The notes under the pieces: generated by a model | Database searches by the model: none | Seen by the model: the letters and a program-made list of their open reading frames with translations, nothing else | What the model was told of the DNA's origin: nothing | Program-made: the position numbers and the translations under genes | Assembly (NCBI GenBank): GCA_000687655.1 | Contig: JHWR01000004.1 | Location: forward strand, 62,001-126,000 | DNA length: 64,000 nt | DNA from: Lachnospiraceae bacterium YSB2008 | GTDB taxonomy: Bacteria; Bacillota; Clostridia; Lachnospirales; Lachnospiraceae | Direction of reading: 5' to 3' | Part shown: positions 47,201 to 58,046 of the stretch, piece after piece | Position numbering within the stretch: position 1 is the stretch's first letter | How the letters are laid out: every line of letters begins with the position of its first letter

Positions 47201-48124
47201 TTATCTTACCCAGTATTTAAATTCTTCATCACCGAATCTGATGTAGTCATTGTTGGAAAGCATGATCTCAAATTCAGGCTGAAGCAGCTTGCCGTTGATG
47301 AATGTATGGTTGGTAGAAGAGTTATCTCTTATATAACATTCACCGTTGCTGATACGGAATGTAGCATGACGACGGCTGACCTTTCTGTTGTCTGTTATCT
47401 GATAATCACAATCATGAGATTTACCAACAACAAATTCATTTCTTATTATAGGAATGAGTTCGTTTGTCTTAATTCTTACAAGGTAAGGAATTGGATTTTC
47501 ATAATTGGATGATGTAGCAAGAACAGTAGTTCCGGCTTCGGAAGCATCATTCTCATCGGCACGCATCTCAGCAGCTTCAAGTGAAAGAATGAAATTATAG
47601 AAATCTCTGAGGTCGAACATAAGCTTGCTGTCAAGGAACTGAAGTATGGTATCAACCATATCTACGCAAGACATATCAGCAAAGCGGACCTTCATGATTA
47701 TATCCTGAATGAACTTAGTTATATTAACATCAGGGAAGCTCTTCTCAACAGGCATGTAGAGAAGCTGAACATCCATAGTAGCAAGCTCGATGTACATGTA
47801 CTTGAAATCGAGGAAGAGCTTGTTAAGCGGCATGCCGTTCTCTTCAAAATACATAAGCTGATTAAGAATATTGGAAAGGATAGCAAGGAACTCACCCTTA
47901 TAGAGCTGCTTTGTAAGGAAAGGCTCAAGAGGGAGAGTAGCAGGTACTACGTACTGGAGCGCACGCATTCCATTTAATTCAACTTCCTTGACCGTGGTTC
48001 TGTTACCAACGAACTCGTAGTTGAACATATCCCTTTCTCTTGTATTGATCTCGATGTTGTCCTCTAATTTGAAGTTGAGGGTAAATTCATCGTAGCTTGT
48101 CTGATTACTTTGATTATTATCCAT
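47201..48124 (-). CDS. FHA domain protein with N-terminal DUF6382-like region
   Basis: This is the only minus-strand gene. The 307-residue protein ends in a forkhead-associated domain (residues 220-307) with the phosphothreonine-binding pattern VVGKSHDCDY, SRRHATF and STNHTFING. The first 180 residues (NYEFVGNRTTVKEVEL, then LQYVVPATLPLEPFL) resemble DUF6382, usually encoded with Ser/Thr kinase or type VII-like genes in clostridia. No kinase is adjacent. A purine-rich GGTGGGG precedes its ATG on the minus strand. The partner phosphoprotein is unknown. Confidence 0.87.
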   Translation of the reverse strand: MDNNQSNQTSYDEFTLNFKLEDNIEINTRERDMFNYEFVGNRTTVKEVELNGMRALQYVVPATLPLEPFLTKQLYKGEFLAILSNILNQLMYFEENGMPLNKLFLDFKYMYIELATMDVQLLYMPVEKSFPDVNITKFIQDIIMKVRFADMSCVDMVDTILQFLDSKLMFDLRDFYNFILSLEAAEMRADENDASEAGTTVLATSSNYENPIPYLVRIKTNELIPIIRNEFVVGKSHDCDYQITDNRKVSRRHATFRISNGECYIRDNSSTNHTFINGKLLQPEFEIMLSNNDYIRFGDEEFKYWVR

Positions 48125-48240
48125 TACACATACCCCACCATAGTATAATCACAGGATATAATAACATTTTAAGCGTGTTTTTTCAATATAATTATTAAGA
48201 AATGAACCGTTATACTACGCGGAAAAGAAACGCAGTACTG

Positions 48241-48269
48241 TTGAGAAAAGTGCCGGCCTGATATATAAT
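48241..48269 (+). promoter_or_regulatory. Sigma-A promoter of the DUF2752/HD unit
   Basis: TTGAGA is followed after 17 bp by a perfect TATAAT, about 50 bp before the DUF2752 start. Confidence 0.82.
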
Positions 48270-48271
48270 GA

Positions 48272-48283
48272 TTTACATGTAAA
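48272..48283. promoter_or_regulatory. Perfect 12-bp palindrome at the likely transcription start
   Basis: TTTACATGTAAA lies 2 bp after the TATAAT box, about where transcription would begin. A dyad at this position could be a repressor operator. The binding protein is not identified. Confidence 0.45.
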
Positions 48284-48317
48284 TGAAAGGACTGTTTTGT
48301 CCTTCACGGAGATGAAA

Positions 48318-48686
48318 ATGAACAAAGAAATACTTCATCGAAAACTTAAGAATCTGGGTATATTTCTGATAATAGGAATCGTATATTTTATATGGATCAA
48401 GCTTACCGGACTGGCGATTCCCTGCATGACCAGAAAGATAACCGGATTAAAATGTTCCGGCTGCGGCGCGACTACCATGGCGGTATGTTTTGCAAAGCTT
48501 GATTTCAAGGGGGCTTTTGAAGCAAATCAGTTTCTTTTCTGCAGCATTCCATTTCTGATTTTTGAAATCGTTTTTGTAAATATGAGAGAAATATATGAAA
48601 AGAAGAATCCAATGTGGAACAAGGTTCTTCTTATAATATATCTGGCAATGTTTATTGCATTCGGCGTACTCAGAAATTTCATTTAG
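48318..48686 (+). CDS. DUF2752 membrane protein
   Basis: This 122-residue protein has membrane helices at residues 10-30 and 70-118. The conserved block PCMTRKITGLKCSGCGATT matches DUF2752 (Pro-Cys, then C-x-G-C-G-x-T). The cysteine-rich loop faces the membrane between helices. The start is the ATG 6 nt after CGGAG; earlier in-frame starts have no site. It is co-transcribed with the HD hydrolase 9 bp downstream. The function of the family is unknown. Confidence 0.82.
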   Translation: MNKEILHRKLKNLGIFLIIGIVYFIWIKLTGLAIPCMTRKITGLKCSGCGATTMAVCFAKLDFKGAFEANQFLFCSIPFLIFEIVFVNMREIYEKKNPMWNKVLLIIYLAMFIAFGVLRNFI

Positions 48687-48695
48687 GAGGTTCGT

Positions 48696-49127
48696 ATGAT
48701 ATACACAGCTCTTACAAGAAAGGCTATCAATGTTGCTTTCAAAGCACACGAAGGACAAAAGGACAGAGCAGGGATTCCGTATGTGACGCATCCGCTCCAT
48801 CTGGCTGAAAGCATGGATGATGAGGACAGTACGGTTGTGGCTCTGCTTCATGATGTAATAGAAGATACTGATATGACTCTCGAGGATCTCAGGAATGAGG
48901 GGTTCACAGAGACTCAGCTGGAAGCGGTTCGGCTTCTGACACATGAGGACAACGTTCCTTATATGGCTTATGTTAGAGAACTTGGTGAAAATCCTCTTGC
49001 AAGAAAGGTGAAGCTCGCCGATCTCAAGCATAATATGGACAGAACCAGGATAGAGCATCCCGGTGAGAAGGATGAGGATAGATATGCCAAATACCAAACG
49101 GCTTATGACTATCTGATGAGTATTTAA
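48696..49127 (+). CDS. HD-domain hydrolase, MESH1/(p)ppGpp-hydrolase-like
   Basis: This 143-residue protein is a small stand-alone hydrolase. It carries HPLHLAE, the HD pair in ALLHDVIEDTDMTLEDL, and KLADLKHNMDRTR. These match the RelA/SpoT hydrolase domain, which removes pyrophosphate from (p)ppGpp, but no synthetase domain is present. Small alarmone hydrolases are the closest named class; other nucleotide substrates are possible. The RBS is TTAGGAGG. Confidence 0.83.
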   Translation: MIYTALTRKAINVAFKAHEGQKDRAGIPYVTHPLHLAESMDDEDSTVVALLHDVIEDTDMTLEDLRNEGFTETQLEAVRLLTHEDNVPYMAYVRELGENPLARKVKLADLKHNMDRTRIEHPGEKDEDRYAKYQTAYDYLMSI

Positions 49128-49165
49128 TAATGTATGAAATAGTAAAATAATGAATGATGATTTCT

Positions 49166-49196
49166 GAAGCATGCTGTGTATGGCATGCTTCTTTTA
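49166..49196 (+). terminator. Intrinsic terminator after the HD hydrolase
   Basis: GAAGCATGC pairs perfectly with GCATGCTTC around an 8-nt loop, followed by TTTT. Confidence 0.88.
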
Positions 49197-49204
49197 AAAT
49201 ATAG

Positions 49205-49233
49205 TTGACAATACATGAACATATGAATATAAT
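49205..49233 (+). promoter_or_regulatory. Consensus promoter of the metal-efflux operon
   Basis: A perfect TTGACA is separated by 17 bp from a perfect TATAAT. Such a strong promoter fits tight repression by the operon's own regulator. Confidence 0.9.
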
Positions 49234-49243
49234 TACATATGTT
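49218..49243. promoter_or_regulatory. ArsR/SmtB-type operator
   Basis: AACATATG-N10-CATATGTT is a perfect inverted repeat covering the -10 box of the operon promoter. Its form matches operators of the ArsR/SmtB family, whose metal-free repressor blocks RNA polymerase. Confidence 0.8.
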
Positions 49244-49284
49244 AAGGCATAGATATTATGAACTATAAAAAGTGAGGTATAAAT

Positions 49285-49596
49285 ATGGCAGATAATAAGA
49301 AACACGAAATGCCGTCAGAGGAATTGCTTTATGATCTTTCTGATCTTTTCAGAATCTTTGCTGATTCTACGAGGATTAAGATTCTGTATGCTCTTATAGA
49401 TACAGAACTCTGTGTGAATGATATAGCATCGCTTCTGAATGCTACACAGTCGTCCATAAGCCATCAGCTCAGAATACTAAAGGATTCTAAACTTGTGAAG
49501 AAGAGACGTGACGGTAAGGAGATTTATTATTCACTGGATGATGAACATGTTCAGCAGATACTGAGTCTCGGTATGGAACATATAGAGGAAATGTAA
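49285..49596 (+). CDS. SmtB/CzrA-type metal-sensing repressor
   Basis: This 103-residue ArsR-family winged-helix protein has the recognition helix TQSSISHQLRILKDSKLV. The C-terminal helix holds Asp86, His88, His99 and Glu102 in the spacing D-x-H-x10-H-x2-E, the zinc-sensing alpha-5 site of SmtB. The alpha-3 site of CadC is not kept (ELCVND has one Cys). It should therefore sense zinc-like ions and release the operator upstream. It begins an operon with an HMA protein and a P1B ATPase. Confidence 0.93.
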   Translation: MADNKKHEMPSEELLYDLSDLFRIFADSTRIKILYALIDTELCVNDIASLLNATQSSISHQLRILKDSKLVKKRRDGKEIYYSLDDEHVQQILSLGMEHIEEM

Positions 49597-49626
49597 AAGG
49601 TTTATAAAAGACGGAGGATAAATACT

Positions 49627-49848
49627 ATGAGAAAGACCTACAAGATAGATGTTGACTGCGCTGCATGTGCAGAAAAGATGCAGGATGCGATTAAGAATAC
49701 AAAGGGTGTAAAGGATGCTACAGTAAGCTTCATGACGCTTAAATGTAAGGTCGAGTTTGAAGATGATGTTACTGATATTGATGCAGTTATGCAGGAAGCA
49801 AGAAAGAACTGCAAAAAGGTAGAAGATGATTCGGAGATTTATCTCTAG
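49627..49848 (+). CDS. Free-standing heavy-metal-associated (HMA) domain protein
   Basis: This 73-residue ferredoxin-like metal-binding domain has the C-x-x-C pair Cys11-Cys14 (DCAAC), with further Cys in the fold (KCKVEF, NCKKV). It lies between the repressor and the ATPase genes. The adjacent ATPase lacks the N-terminal HMA domain most such pumps carry, so this protein probably acts as its detached metal donor. The RBS is ACGGAGG. Confidence 0.9.
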   Translation: MRKTYKIDVDCAACAEKMQDAIKNTKGVKDATVSFMTLKCKVEFEDDVTDIDAVMQEARKNCKKVEDDSEIYL

Positions 49849-49896
49849 AAAAGAATTCTAAATCTTATTTGAAAGAAATCTTGAGAGAAGAAAAAT

Positions 49897-51828
49897 ATGC
49901 TCAGTTCTAAACAAAAGAAGAATTTAATCAGGATTATAATCTCACTGGTACTTGTTGTGGGATTATCGATTGCATTTCATTTTATAGCTTCGGTACCGGG
50001 CTGGCTTCAGTTTGTGCTTTTCCTTATTCCGTATATCGTGGTAGGCTATGATATTCTGAGGAAAGCAGCTCTGGGCATAAAGAACAGACAGCCTTTTGAT
50101 GAATGCTTTCTTATGGCGGTAGCTACTATAGGAGCCATTGCAATAGGTGAGTATCGTGAAGGCGTTGCAGTAATGCTTTTCTATCAGATTGGTGAGCTGT
50201 TCCAGAGCATAGCAGTCGGTAAGAGCAGAAGAAATATATCAGAACTTATGGATATAAGACCTGATACAGCTAACCTTCTGAATGAGGATGGAAGTGTAAC
50301 TGAAGAAGATCCGGATGATATAGAGATAGGAAGCATTATAATTGTCAATCCGGGAGAGAAGGTTCCTATAGACGGAATCATCATTGAGGGTTCAACTACT
50401 CTTAATACAAGTGCACTTACCGGAGAATCTGTTCCGAGAGACGCAGGAGTCGGTGACGAGATTATCAGCGGATGTGTCAGTATATCCGGACAGATCAAGA
50501 TAGAGACGACCAAGGAATTCGGAGAGTCAACTGTATCCAAGATACTTGACCTGGTTGAGAATTCCAGTATGAAGAAGGCAAAGGCTGAGAATTTCATTTC
50601 TAAGTTTGCCAGATACTATACGCCGGTTGTATGCTATGGAGCGCTTGCACTTGCTATACTTCCGCCTGTTGTCCGTATGATTCTTGGGATGAGCGGAAAC
50701 TGGGCAGATTTCTTTATCAGAGCATGTACATTTCTTGTAATAAGCTGCCCATGTGCAGTTGTAATATCTGTACCGCTGAGCTTCTTCGGCGGCATCGGTT
50801 GTGCTTCATCAAAGGGAATACTGGTAAAGGGTTCAAACTATCTCGAGGCTCTTGCTGATACCAAATATATAGTTTTCGATAAGACGGGAACTCTTACCAA
50901 GGGAGTTTTCATTGTTACGAAGGTGAGCCCGGCGGATGGATTTACTAAAAAGGATATCGTTACATTTGCAGCTCATGCTGAGCATGGATCGAGCCATCCT
51001 ATAGCCATAAGCATAATGGAAGAGTTCGGAAAGGTTGATCCGGAAGGCTTTAAACAGCTTACAAATGAGGGCGAGAAGCTTATTAAGGATGTTGAGAATA
51101 TTCCTGGATACGGCGTTTCGGTTAACTTCGAGGGAAAGAAGATTTATGCCGGAAACAAAAAGCTTATGGAGAAGGAAGGCGTCACAGGATTTGGTACTCT
51201 CGCGGATGATTCAGTAGGTGAGGTAGGTACAGAAGTTCACGTGGCGGTTGATGGCAGATACGCCGGATTCATGCTCATATCCGATGTCGTTAAGCCTGAG
51301 ACGAAGGGTGCGATGTCGGGACTGAAGAGTCAGGGTATTAGCACGGTTATGCTTACAGGTGATTCGGCCAAGGTAGCTGCCGCTGTAGCTGATGAGATAG
51401 GTATAAATGAATACAGAGCCGAGCTTCTTCCGGGAGATAAGGTGGAAGAGGTTGAGAAGCTTATAGATAAGAAGAAGGGCAAGGAGAGGCTTGCCTTCGT
51501 TGGTGACGGAATCAATGATGCGCCGGTTCTCTCGAGAGCTGATATCGGAATAGCGATGGGCGCCATGGGATCGGATGCTGCCATAGAAGCAGCAGACATA
51601 GTTCTTATGGATGATGATCCGAGGAAGATATCGCTGGCTATGCGTATTTCCAGAAAGACACTTCGCATAGTAAGGCAGAACATTACATTTGCCATTGGTG
51701 TAAAGATACTATGTCTTATTCTTGGAGCTTTGGGAATCGCAAATATGTGGATAGCTATATTTGCAGATGTCGGAGTTATGGTCATTGCAGTACTGAATGC
51801 TACAAGAGCACTGCGTATTAAGCAGTAG
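49897..51828 (+). CDS. P1B-type zinc/cadmium-transporting ATPase without N-terminal HMA domain
   Basis: This 643-residue pump has the Zn/Cd-type channel motif Cys284-Pro-Cys286 (SCPCAVVISVPLSFFGG), phosphorylation Asp328 (DKTGTLT), an HP motif (GSSHPIA) and the hinge GDGINDAPVLSRADIGIAMG. It begins almost directly with a membrane helix and has no N-terminal metal-binding domain. The CPC context and the SmtB-type regulator both favour zinc, cadmium or lead export rather than copper. No clear ribosome-binding site precedes the ATG (GAGAGAAG). Confidence 0.94.
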   Translation: MLSSKQKKNLIRIIISLVLVVGLSIAFHFIASVPGWLQFVLFLIPYIVVGYDILRKAALGIKNRQPFDECFLMAVATIGAIAIGEYREGVAVMLFYQIGELFQSIAVGKSRRNISELMDIRPDTANLLNEDGSVTEEDPDDIEIGSIIIVNPGEKVPIDGIIIEGSTTLNTSALTGESVPRDAGVGDEIISGCVSISGQIKIETTKEFGESTVSKILDLVENSSMKKAKAENFISKFARYYTPVVCYGALALAILPPVVRMILGMSGNWADFFIRACTFLVISCPCAVVISVPLSFFGGIGCASSKGILVKGSNYLEALADTKYIVFDKTGTLTKGVFIVTKVSPADGFTKKDIVTFAAHAEHGSSHPIAISIMEEFGKVDPEGFKQLTNEGEKLIKDVENIPGYGVSVNFEGKKIYAGNKKLMEKEGVTGFGTLADDSVGEVGTEVHVAVDGRYAGFMLISDVVKPETKGAMSGLKSQGISTVMLTGDSAKVAAAVADEIGINEYRAELLPGDKVEEVEKLIDKKKGKERLAFVGDGINDAPVLSRADIGIAMGAMGSDAAIEAADIVLMDDDPRKISLAMRISRKTLRIVRQNITFAIGVKILCLILGALGIANMWIAIFADVGVMVIAVLNATRALRIKQ

Positions 51829-51858
51829 GCAGTGGAATCGGTTTATAATTATAGTGAT

Positions 51859-51906
51859 AAAAGACGGTTGTTGGATGGTTGATACCATTTGAGAACCGTC
51901 TTTTGA
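51859..51906 (+). terminator. Terminator after the metal-efflux operon
   Basis: AAAAGACGGTT pairs with AACCGTCTTTT (11 bp). The 24-nt loop holds a second hairpin, ATGGT with ACCAT. A T-run ends the stem. Confidence 0.85.
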
Positions 51907-51968
51907 TATGATAGAATTGTATCAATAGATTGCTGAGGATTTGCAGTACGTGACAGAGGAGGGTTACT

Positions 51969-53459
51969 ATGGGTAAATATATGATGGCGATGGATGCCGG
52001 AACGACAAGCAACAGATGCATTATATTTGATAAAGAGGGGAATATAGTATCTGTATCGCAGAAGGAGTTCACTCAGTATTATCCTAAACCGGGATGGGTT
52101 GAGCATAATGCGAATGAAATCTGGTCGACTATGATGAGCGTTGTCATTGAGGCTATGAACAATAAGGGTATAACCTACGATGAGATATCGGGAATAGGTA
52201 TAACAAACCAGAGAGAAACTACTGTTGTATGGGACAGAGTCACAGGAGAACCGGTTTATAATGCTATAGTCTGGCAGTGCAGACGTACATCGGAATACTG
52301 TGACAGCCTCAGGGACAAAGGACTTACTGATACCATAAGAAGCAAGACAGGACTTGTTATAGATGCTTATTTCTCCGCGACTAAGCTGAAATGGATACTT
52401 GATAATGTTGAAGGTGTCAGAGAACGTGCTGAAAAAGGAGAACTCTGTTTCGGAACCGTAGATACCTGGCTTATATGGAAGCTTACAAATGGAAGGGTTC
52501 ACGTGACGGACTATTCAAATGCATCCAGAACAATGCTCTTCAATATTACGAATCTTGACTGGGATGAGGATATACTGAAGGAGCTTGATATCCCAAGAAG
52601 CATGCTCCCTAAGGTATGCCAGTCCAGTGAGGTTTATGGTGAGACTGAGCCGGGATTCTTCGGTGGACCTATAAAGATTGCGGGTATTGCAGGTGATCAG
52701 CAGGCGGCTCTTTTCGGTCAGACATGCTTCAACAAGGGAGACGCAAAGAATACCTACGGAACGGGCTGTTTCCTTCTTATGAATACGGGACATGATCCTG
52801 TTTTTTCGGAAAATGGACTGGTAACAACTATAGCATGGGGCCTTGATGGAAAGATATACTACGCGCTTGAGGGATCAGTATTTATAGCGGGAGCATCTAT
52901 CCAGTGGCTCAGAGATGAGATGAGGCTCATAGATTCTGCTGAAGATTCTGAATATATGGCTACAAAGGTCAAGGACACAAATGGATGTTATGTCGTACCT
53001 GCATTTACAGGTCTTGGCGCTCCTTACTGGAATCAGTATGCAAGAGGAGCCATAGTAGGAATAACCAGAGGAGTTAATAAATACCATATTATAAGAGCTA
53101 CACTTGAAGCTATAGCATATGAAACAAGTGATGTGCTGAAAGCAATGGAGGCTGATTCCGGAGTTAAGCTTTCGAGTCTTAAGGTTGACGGAGGTGCATC
53201 GGCAAATAACTTTCTTATGCAGACACAGGCTGATATCATTAATGCCAGAGTTCTCAGACCAACATGTGTAGAGACTACTGCCATGGGTGCAGCATATCTC
53301 GCCGGGCTTGCTACAGGCTTCTACAGAGACAGGGATGAGATAAGAGTGAACTGGAATATTGATAAGCTTTTCACCCCTGATATTGACGATGAAACAAGAG
53401 AAGAGAAGCTTCTCGGATGGAAGAAAGCGGTCGAGAGAAGCTTTGACTGGGCAAGATAG
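51969..53459 (+). CDS. glpK: Glycerol kinase
   Basis: This 496-residue FGGY-family enzyme phosphorylates glycerol to glycerol-3-phosphate. It has [15 protein letters not shown] at the start, [32 protein letters not shown] and [14 protein letters not shown] with [11 protein letters not shown]-like C-terminal sequence. Length and motifs are normal. The RBS is GAGGAGGG. No uptake facilitator gene is adjacent. Confidence 0.97.
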   Translation: MGKYMMAMDAGTTSNRCIIFDKEGNIVSVSQKEFTQYYPKPGWVEHNANEIWSTMMSVVIEAMNNKGITYDEISGIGITNQRETTVVWDRVTGEPVYNAIVWQCRRTSEYCDSLRDKGLTDTIRSKTGLVIDAYFSATKLKWILDNVEGVRERAEKGELCFGTVDTWLIWKLTNGRVHVTDYSNASRTMLFNITNLDWDEDILKELDIPRSMLPKVCQSSEVYGETEPGFFGGPIKIAGIAGDQQAALFGQTCFNKGDAKNTYGTGCFLLMNTGHDPVFSENGLVTTIAWGLDGKIYYALEGSVFIAGASIQWLRDEMRLIDSAEDSEYMATKVKDTNGCYVVPAFTGLGAPYWNQYARGAIVGITRGVNKYHIIRATLEAIAYETSDVLKAMEADSGVKLSSLKVDGGASANNFLMQTQADIINARVLRPTCVETTAMGAAYLAGLATGFYRDRDEIRVNWNIDKLFTPDIDDETREEKLLGWKKAVERSFDWAR

Positions 53460-53546
53460 TAATTTACATAATAGTTAATTAAATTCATTTTTAAGTGCTA
53501 AAACAAACTTTTTTAAATAAAACGTGTAAAAAACTTAAATTTCTTA

Positions 53547-53575
53547 TTTACATCTATTTTTTCTTGGTGTATAAT
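53547..53575 (+). promoter_or_regulatory. Sigma-A promoter of gdhA
   Basis: TTTACA is followed after 17 bp by a perfect TATAAT, giving a leader of about 70 nt. The upstream 80 bp are very A/T-rich with runs of A and T, as in UP elements of highly expressed genes. Confidence 0.82.
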
Positions 53576-53605
53576 CATCATCGGTTTTGTGAAGCAGTGC
53601 AATAA

Positions 53606-54997
<1,392 letters not shown>

Positions 54998-55029
54998 TTA
55001 AAAATCATCTGATTAAATAAGAAACTTAG

Positions 55030-55064
55030 GTCCCGTAGACAGAAATGTTTACGGGACTTTTCTT
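55030..55064 (+). terminator. Intrinsic terminator after gdhA
   Basis: GTCCCGTAGACA pairs with TGTTTACGGGAC (one mismatch) around a 4-nt loop, followed by TTTTCTT. Confidence 0.92.
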
Positions 55065-55170
55065 ATTCCTAAAGCCTTTTTTATGTAGATAAAAACATGT
55101 AAATGTATTAAAATATATTATTAGTGATTTTGAGTTTTGACATTACGAGTATAGGTGGAGGAACAGCAGA

Positions 55171-56883
55171 GTGATACCGTATTTTTACGAAATCATGCTC
55201 GTCATTTCATTTTTGTTGACGGTAGTATATGTGATGATGTGGAAGAAACATTTCGACATCAATATCACAGCTATTTTCATAATGACACCCATAGCCAATT
55301 TCGGTTATCTGGTGAATAACTATGTTCAGGATGAATATGACCTTATGACAGCGATGAAGATTGTCTATATGGGAGGAGTTTTCCTTACATTTTTCATCAC
55401 CATGTGCGTCATCAATCTTTGCAAACTGAAAATCAAAAAGTGGATGACAAATGTATTGTTTTCTATCTGTGCAATCCTGTATTGTGCTGTTCAGACTATA
55501 GGCTATACAGGCTGGTTTTATAAAGATGTCAAGGTTAAAATGACAGAGGCAGGACCACTTGTCGTAAAGCAGTATGGCCCGCTCCATTCATTCTTTTATT
55601 TTGTTATCGTATTGTTTTTTGTTATAGGTTTTACAACCATAATCTACTCATTTATTAAGAGAAGACAGGTTTCAAGAAGCATACTTTATCTTCTGTTCAT
55701 ACCTGAAACTATCGCCTTTGTGGGTTTCTTCGGAAACAGGCTGATAAAAAGTGATATGGAGATCATGCCGGTTGCATATGTATTTGCTCAGATCATGTAT
55801 CTCTTCATCATCCAGAGGATGACTCTCTACAATGTAAATGATACAGTCATTGAAACTATGGTACAGACAGGTGAGACGGGTTTCATTTCAGTTGATTTCA
55901 AACATCATTTCCTTGGGGCAAATGGAACGGCTAAGAGAATAATTCCTGAACTTGGAGAGCTTGCTGTAGATCAGAAGATTGATAATGTTCCGGTTCTTGA
56001 AAAGAGTCTCTGTCACTGGATAAGGCATTTTGAAGAGGATAACTCTAATGTCAGGAATCTGTATGCCAAGAGAGATGAAGAAAATCCTGATAATGACCAG
56101 ATGTATATAGTTAATACAAACTATCTCTTTGACGGTAACAGGAAGTATGGTTATCAGGTTTTTCTTACTGATGATACAAAGAATCAGAAATACATAGCAC
56201 TTCTTGATAAGTATAATTATGAGCTTGAGGAAGAGGTTGACGCAAAGACTCAGCATATCATAGAGATGCATGACAACCTCATCATGAGTATGGCGACCAT
56301 GGTTGAAAGCCGTGACAATTCTACCGGCGGCCATATAAAGAGAACAAGTGAAGGTGTAAGGATACTTATTGAGGAGATGAAGAAGGATGAAGCGTGGGAT
56401 CTTTCGGAAGAATTCTGTAAAGATATAATCAAGGCTGCACCTATGCATGATCTTGGTAAGGTTGCTGTAGATGATGCCATACTCCGTAAGCCTGGACGTT
56501 TCACTCCGGAAGAATTCGAAATCATGAAGTCACATGCTGCAGAAGGAGCAAAAATCGTTCACGAGATCCTTAAGGAAACGGATGATGAGAGTTTCAAGAA
56601 GGTAGCAGAAAATGTGGCGCATTACCACCATGAACGTATGGATGGTTCAGGTTATCCTGAAGGACTCAAGGGTGATGAGATTCCTCTTGAAGCGCGAATC
56701 ATGGCAATAGCAGATGTATATGATGCACTTGTCAGCAAGCGTGTATATAAAGAGAAAATGTCTTTCGAGGAAGCAGATAAGATAATGATGGAAAGTATGG
56801 GAAAGCATTTTGATAAGAGGCTGGAACCATTTTATGTCAAAGCAAGACCGAAGCTGGAAGAGTATTACAGTACTATAGAGTAG
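55171..56883 (+). CDS. Membrane HD-GYP-domain signalling protein
   Basis: This 570-residue protein has seven hydrophobic helices in residues 1-220 (7TM histidine-kinase-N-like sensor), a PAS-like region (about 225-350), a coiled linker and an HD-GYP domain. The HD pair is His426-Asp427 (MHDLGK), with HH in AHYHHERMD and Gly494-Tyr495-Pro496. HD-GYP domains hydrolyse cyclic di-GMP. The start is GTG with GGAGG upstream. No diguanylate cyclase is adjacent. The activating signal is unknown. Confidence 0.9.
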   Translation: MIPYFYEIMLVISFLLTVVYVMMWKKHFDINITAIFIMTPIANFGYLVNNYVQDEYDLMTAMKIVYMGGVFLTFFITMCVINLCKLKIKKWMTNVLFSICAILYCAVQTIGYTGWFYKDVKVKMTEAGPLVVKQYGPLHSFFYFVIVLFFVIGFTTIIYSFIKRRQVSRSILYLLFIPETIAFVGFFGNRLIKSDMEIMPVAYVFAQIMYLFIIQRMTLYNVNDTVIETMVQTGETGFISVDFKHHFLGANGTAKRIIPELGELAVDQKIDNVPVLEKSLCHWIRHFEEDNSNVRNLYAKRDEENPDNDQMYIVNTNYLFDGNRKYGYQVFLTDDTKNQKYIALLDKYNYELEEEVDAKTQHIIEMHDNLIMSMATMVESRDNSTGGHIKRTSEGVRILIEEMKKDEAWDLSEEFCKDIIKAAPMHDLGKVAVDDAILRKPGRFTPEEFEIMKSHAAEGAKIVHEILKETDDESFKKVAENVAHYHHERMDGSGYPEGLKGDEIPLEARIMAIADVYDALVSKRVYKEKMSFEEADKIMMESMGKHFDKRLEPFYVKARPKLEEYYSTIE

Positions 56884-56896
56884 GATCAGATTAATC

Positions 56897-57862
56897 ATGA
56901 AAGCAGTTTATCTTGAAAATGGAGCGGTGAACAGGGGCGACCTGGATATGGAGCCTATCACATCCATAATGGAAACAACAGTATATGAAAACACCACTGA
57001 AGAAAATAAGTATGAGCATATTGGAGATGCCGAAGTTGTTTTTTCAAATAAGATCATATTCGATGAAGAAACCTTCAGCAGGCTTCCGAATCTTAAATAT
57101 CTTGGCGTATGTGCAACGGGATATAATGTTATAGATCTGGATGCAGCAAGACGCCACAATGTGACAGTTACAAACGTTCCGGCCTATAGCACAGAATCTG
57201 TTGCTCAGCTTGCGTGGGGTTTCATACTTGAATGTGCCGACAGGATAGGTATGCATAATGATAGCGTGAAGAAAGGTGACTGGGTTAAGTCTGATACCTT
57301 CTGTTACTGGGTTGCTCCCGTTATGGAACTTGCCGGAAAGACCATAGGCATAGTCGGATATGGTAATATAGGCAGAAGAGTCGCGGAGATTGCGCTGGCC
57401 TTCAGGATGAAGGTACTTGTTTCCACTGCACACCCTGAAAAATACATGTCAAATACGAATAAAGCCGGTATTGAATTCGTCTCACAGTATGAGATTTTTG
57501 AACGTTCAGATATAATAACGCTTCATTGTCCTATGACAAAAGAAACTGAGAACATCATCTGTGCTGAAAACATCTCGCGTATGAAGGATGGTGTAATAAT
57601 CATAAATGTATCGCGAGGTGGACTTGTTAAAGAGGCAGATCTGGCTGAAGCTTTGAGAAGCGGGAAGGTTGCTGCAGCTGCGACAGATGTAGTATCGCAG
57701 GAGCCGATGAAAGAGGATAACCCTCTTCTAAAAGCTCCGAATATGACCATCACTCCACATATGGCGTGGGCGAGTATTGAGGCAAGAAAAAGGCTTATAT
57801 CAGTGGTTGCAGAAAATCTCCGAGCTTATCTCAGAGGAGACAGTAAGAATGTTATATCCTGA
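56897..57862 (+). CDS. D-2-hydroxyacid dehydrogenase (NAD-dependent)
   Basis: This 321-residue two-domain dehydrogenase has GIVGYGNIGRRVAE as the NAD-binding loop, the catalytic Arg in NVSRGGLV, a Glu in SQEPMKEDNPLL and the His in TPHMAWAS. Members reduce 2-keto acids such as glyoxylate, hydroxypyruvate or pyruvate. No substrate-specific feature is clear. It starts 14 bp after the HD-GYP gene and is probably co-transcribed. Confidence 0.92.
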   Translation: MKAVYLENGAVNRGDLDMEPITSIMETTVYENTTEENKYEHIGDAEVVFSNKIIFDEETFSRLPNLKYLGVCATGYNVIDLDAARRHNVTVTNVPAYSTESVAQLAWGFILECADRIGMHNDSVKKGDWVKSDTFCYWVAPVMELAGKTIGIVGYGNIGRRVAEIALAFRMKVLVSTAHPEKYMSNTNKAGIEFVSQYEIFERSDIITLHCPMTKETENIICAENISRMKDGVIIINVSRGGLVKEADLAEALRSGKVAAAATDVVSQEPMKEDNPLLKAPNMTITPHMAWASIEARKRLISVVAENLRAYLRGDSKNVIS

Positions 57863-58046
57863 TATGCATGAAGATGTCGGTGTGATAAAATGATATGAGT
57901 GAATTAAAGCTACGCTCTTGAATGATTGTTATATGCTTTGTTGCGGCTTTGTTGCCATTAGGATGGTAGAATGTGCATGTAAAGATGTTAAGGTGTGTAA
58001 AAAGGCACGCTGAATATAAGATTATTGGAATTGGAGAATAAAAAAG

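Noticed and set aside
48447-49172. A 241-codon minus-strand frame opposite DUF2752 and the HD hydrolase
   Set aside because: The + strand genes have clear family motifs, a promoter and ribosome-binding sites; the minus frame has none.
51903-51931. TTGATA-17-TAGATT as a glpK promoter
   Set aside because: The -10 match is poor and the -35 overlaps the preceding terminator; it is not strong enough to list as a feature.
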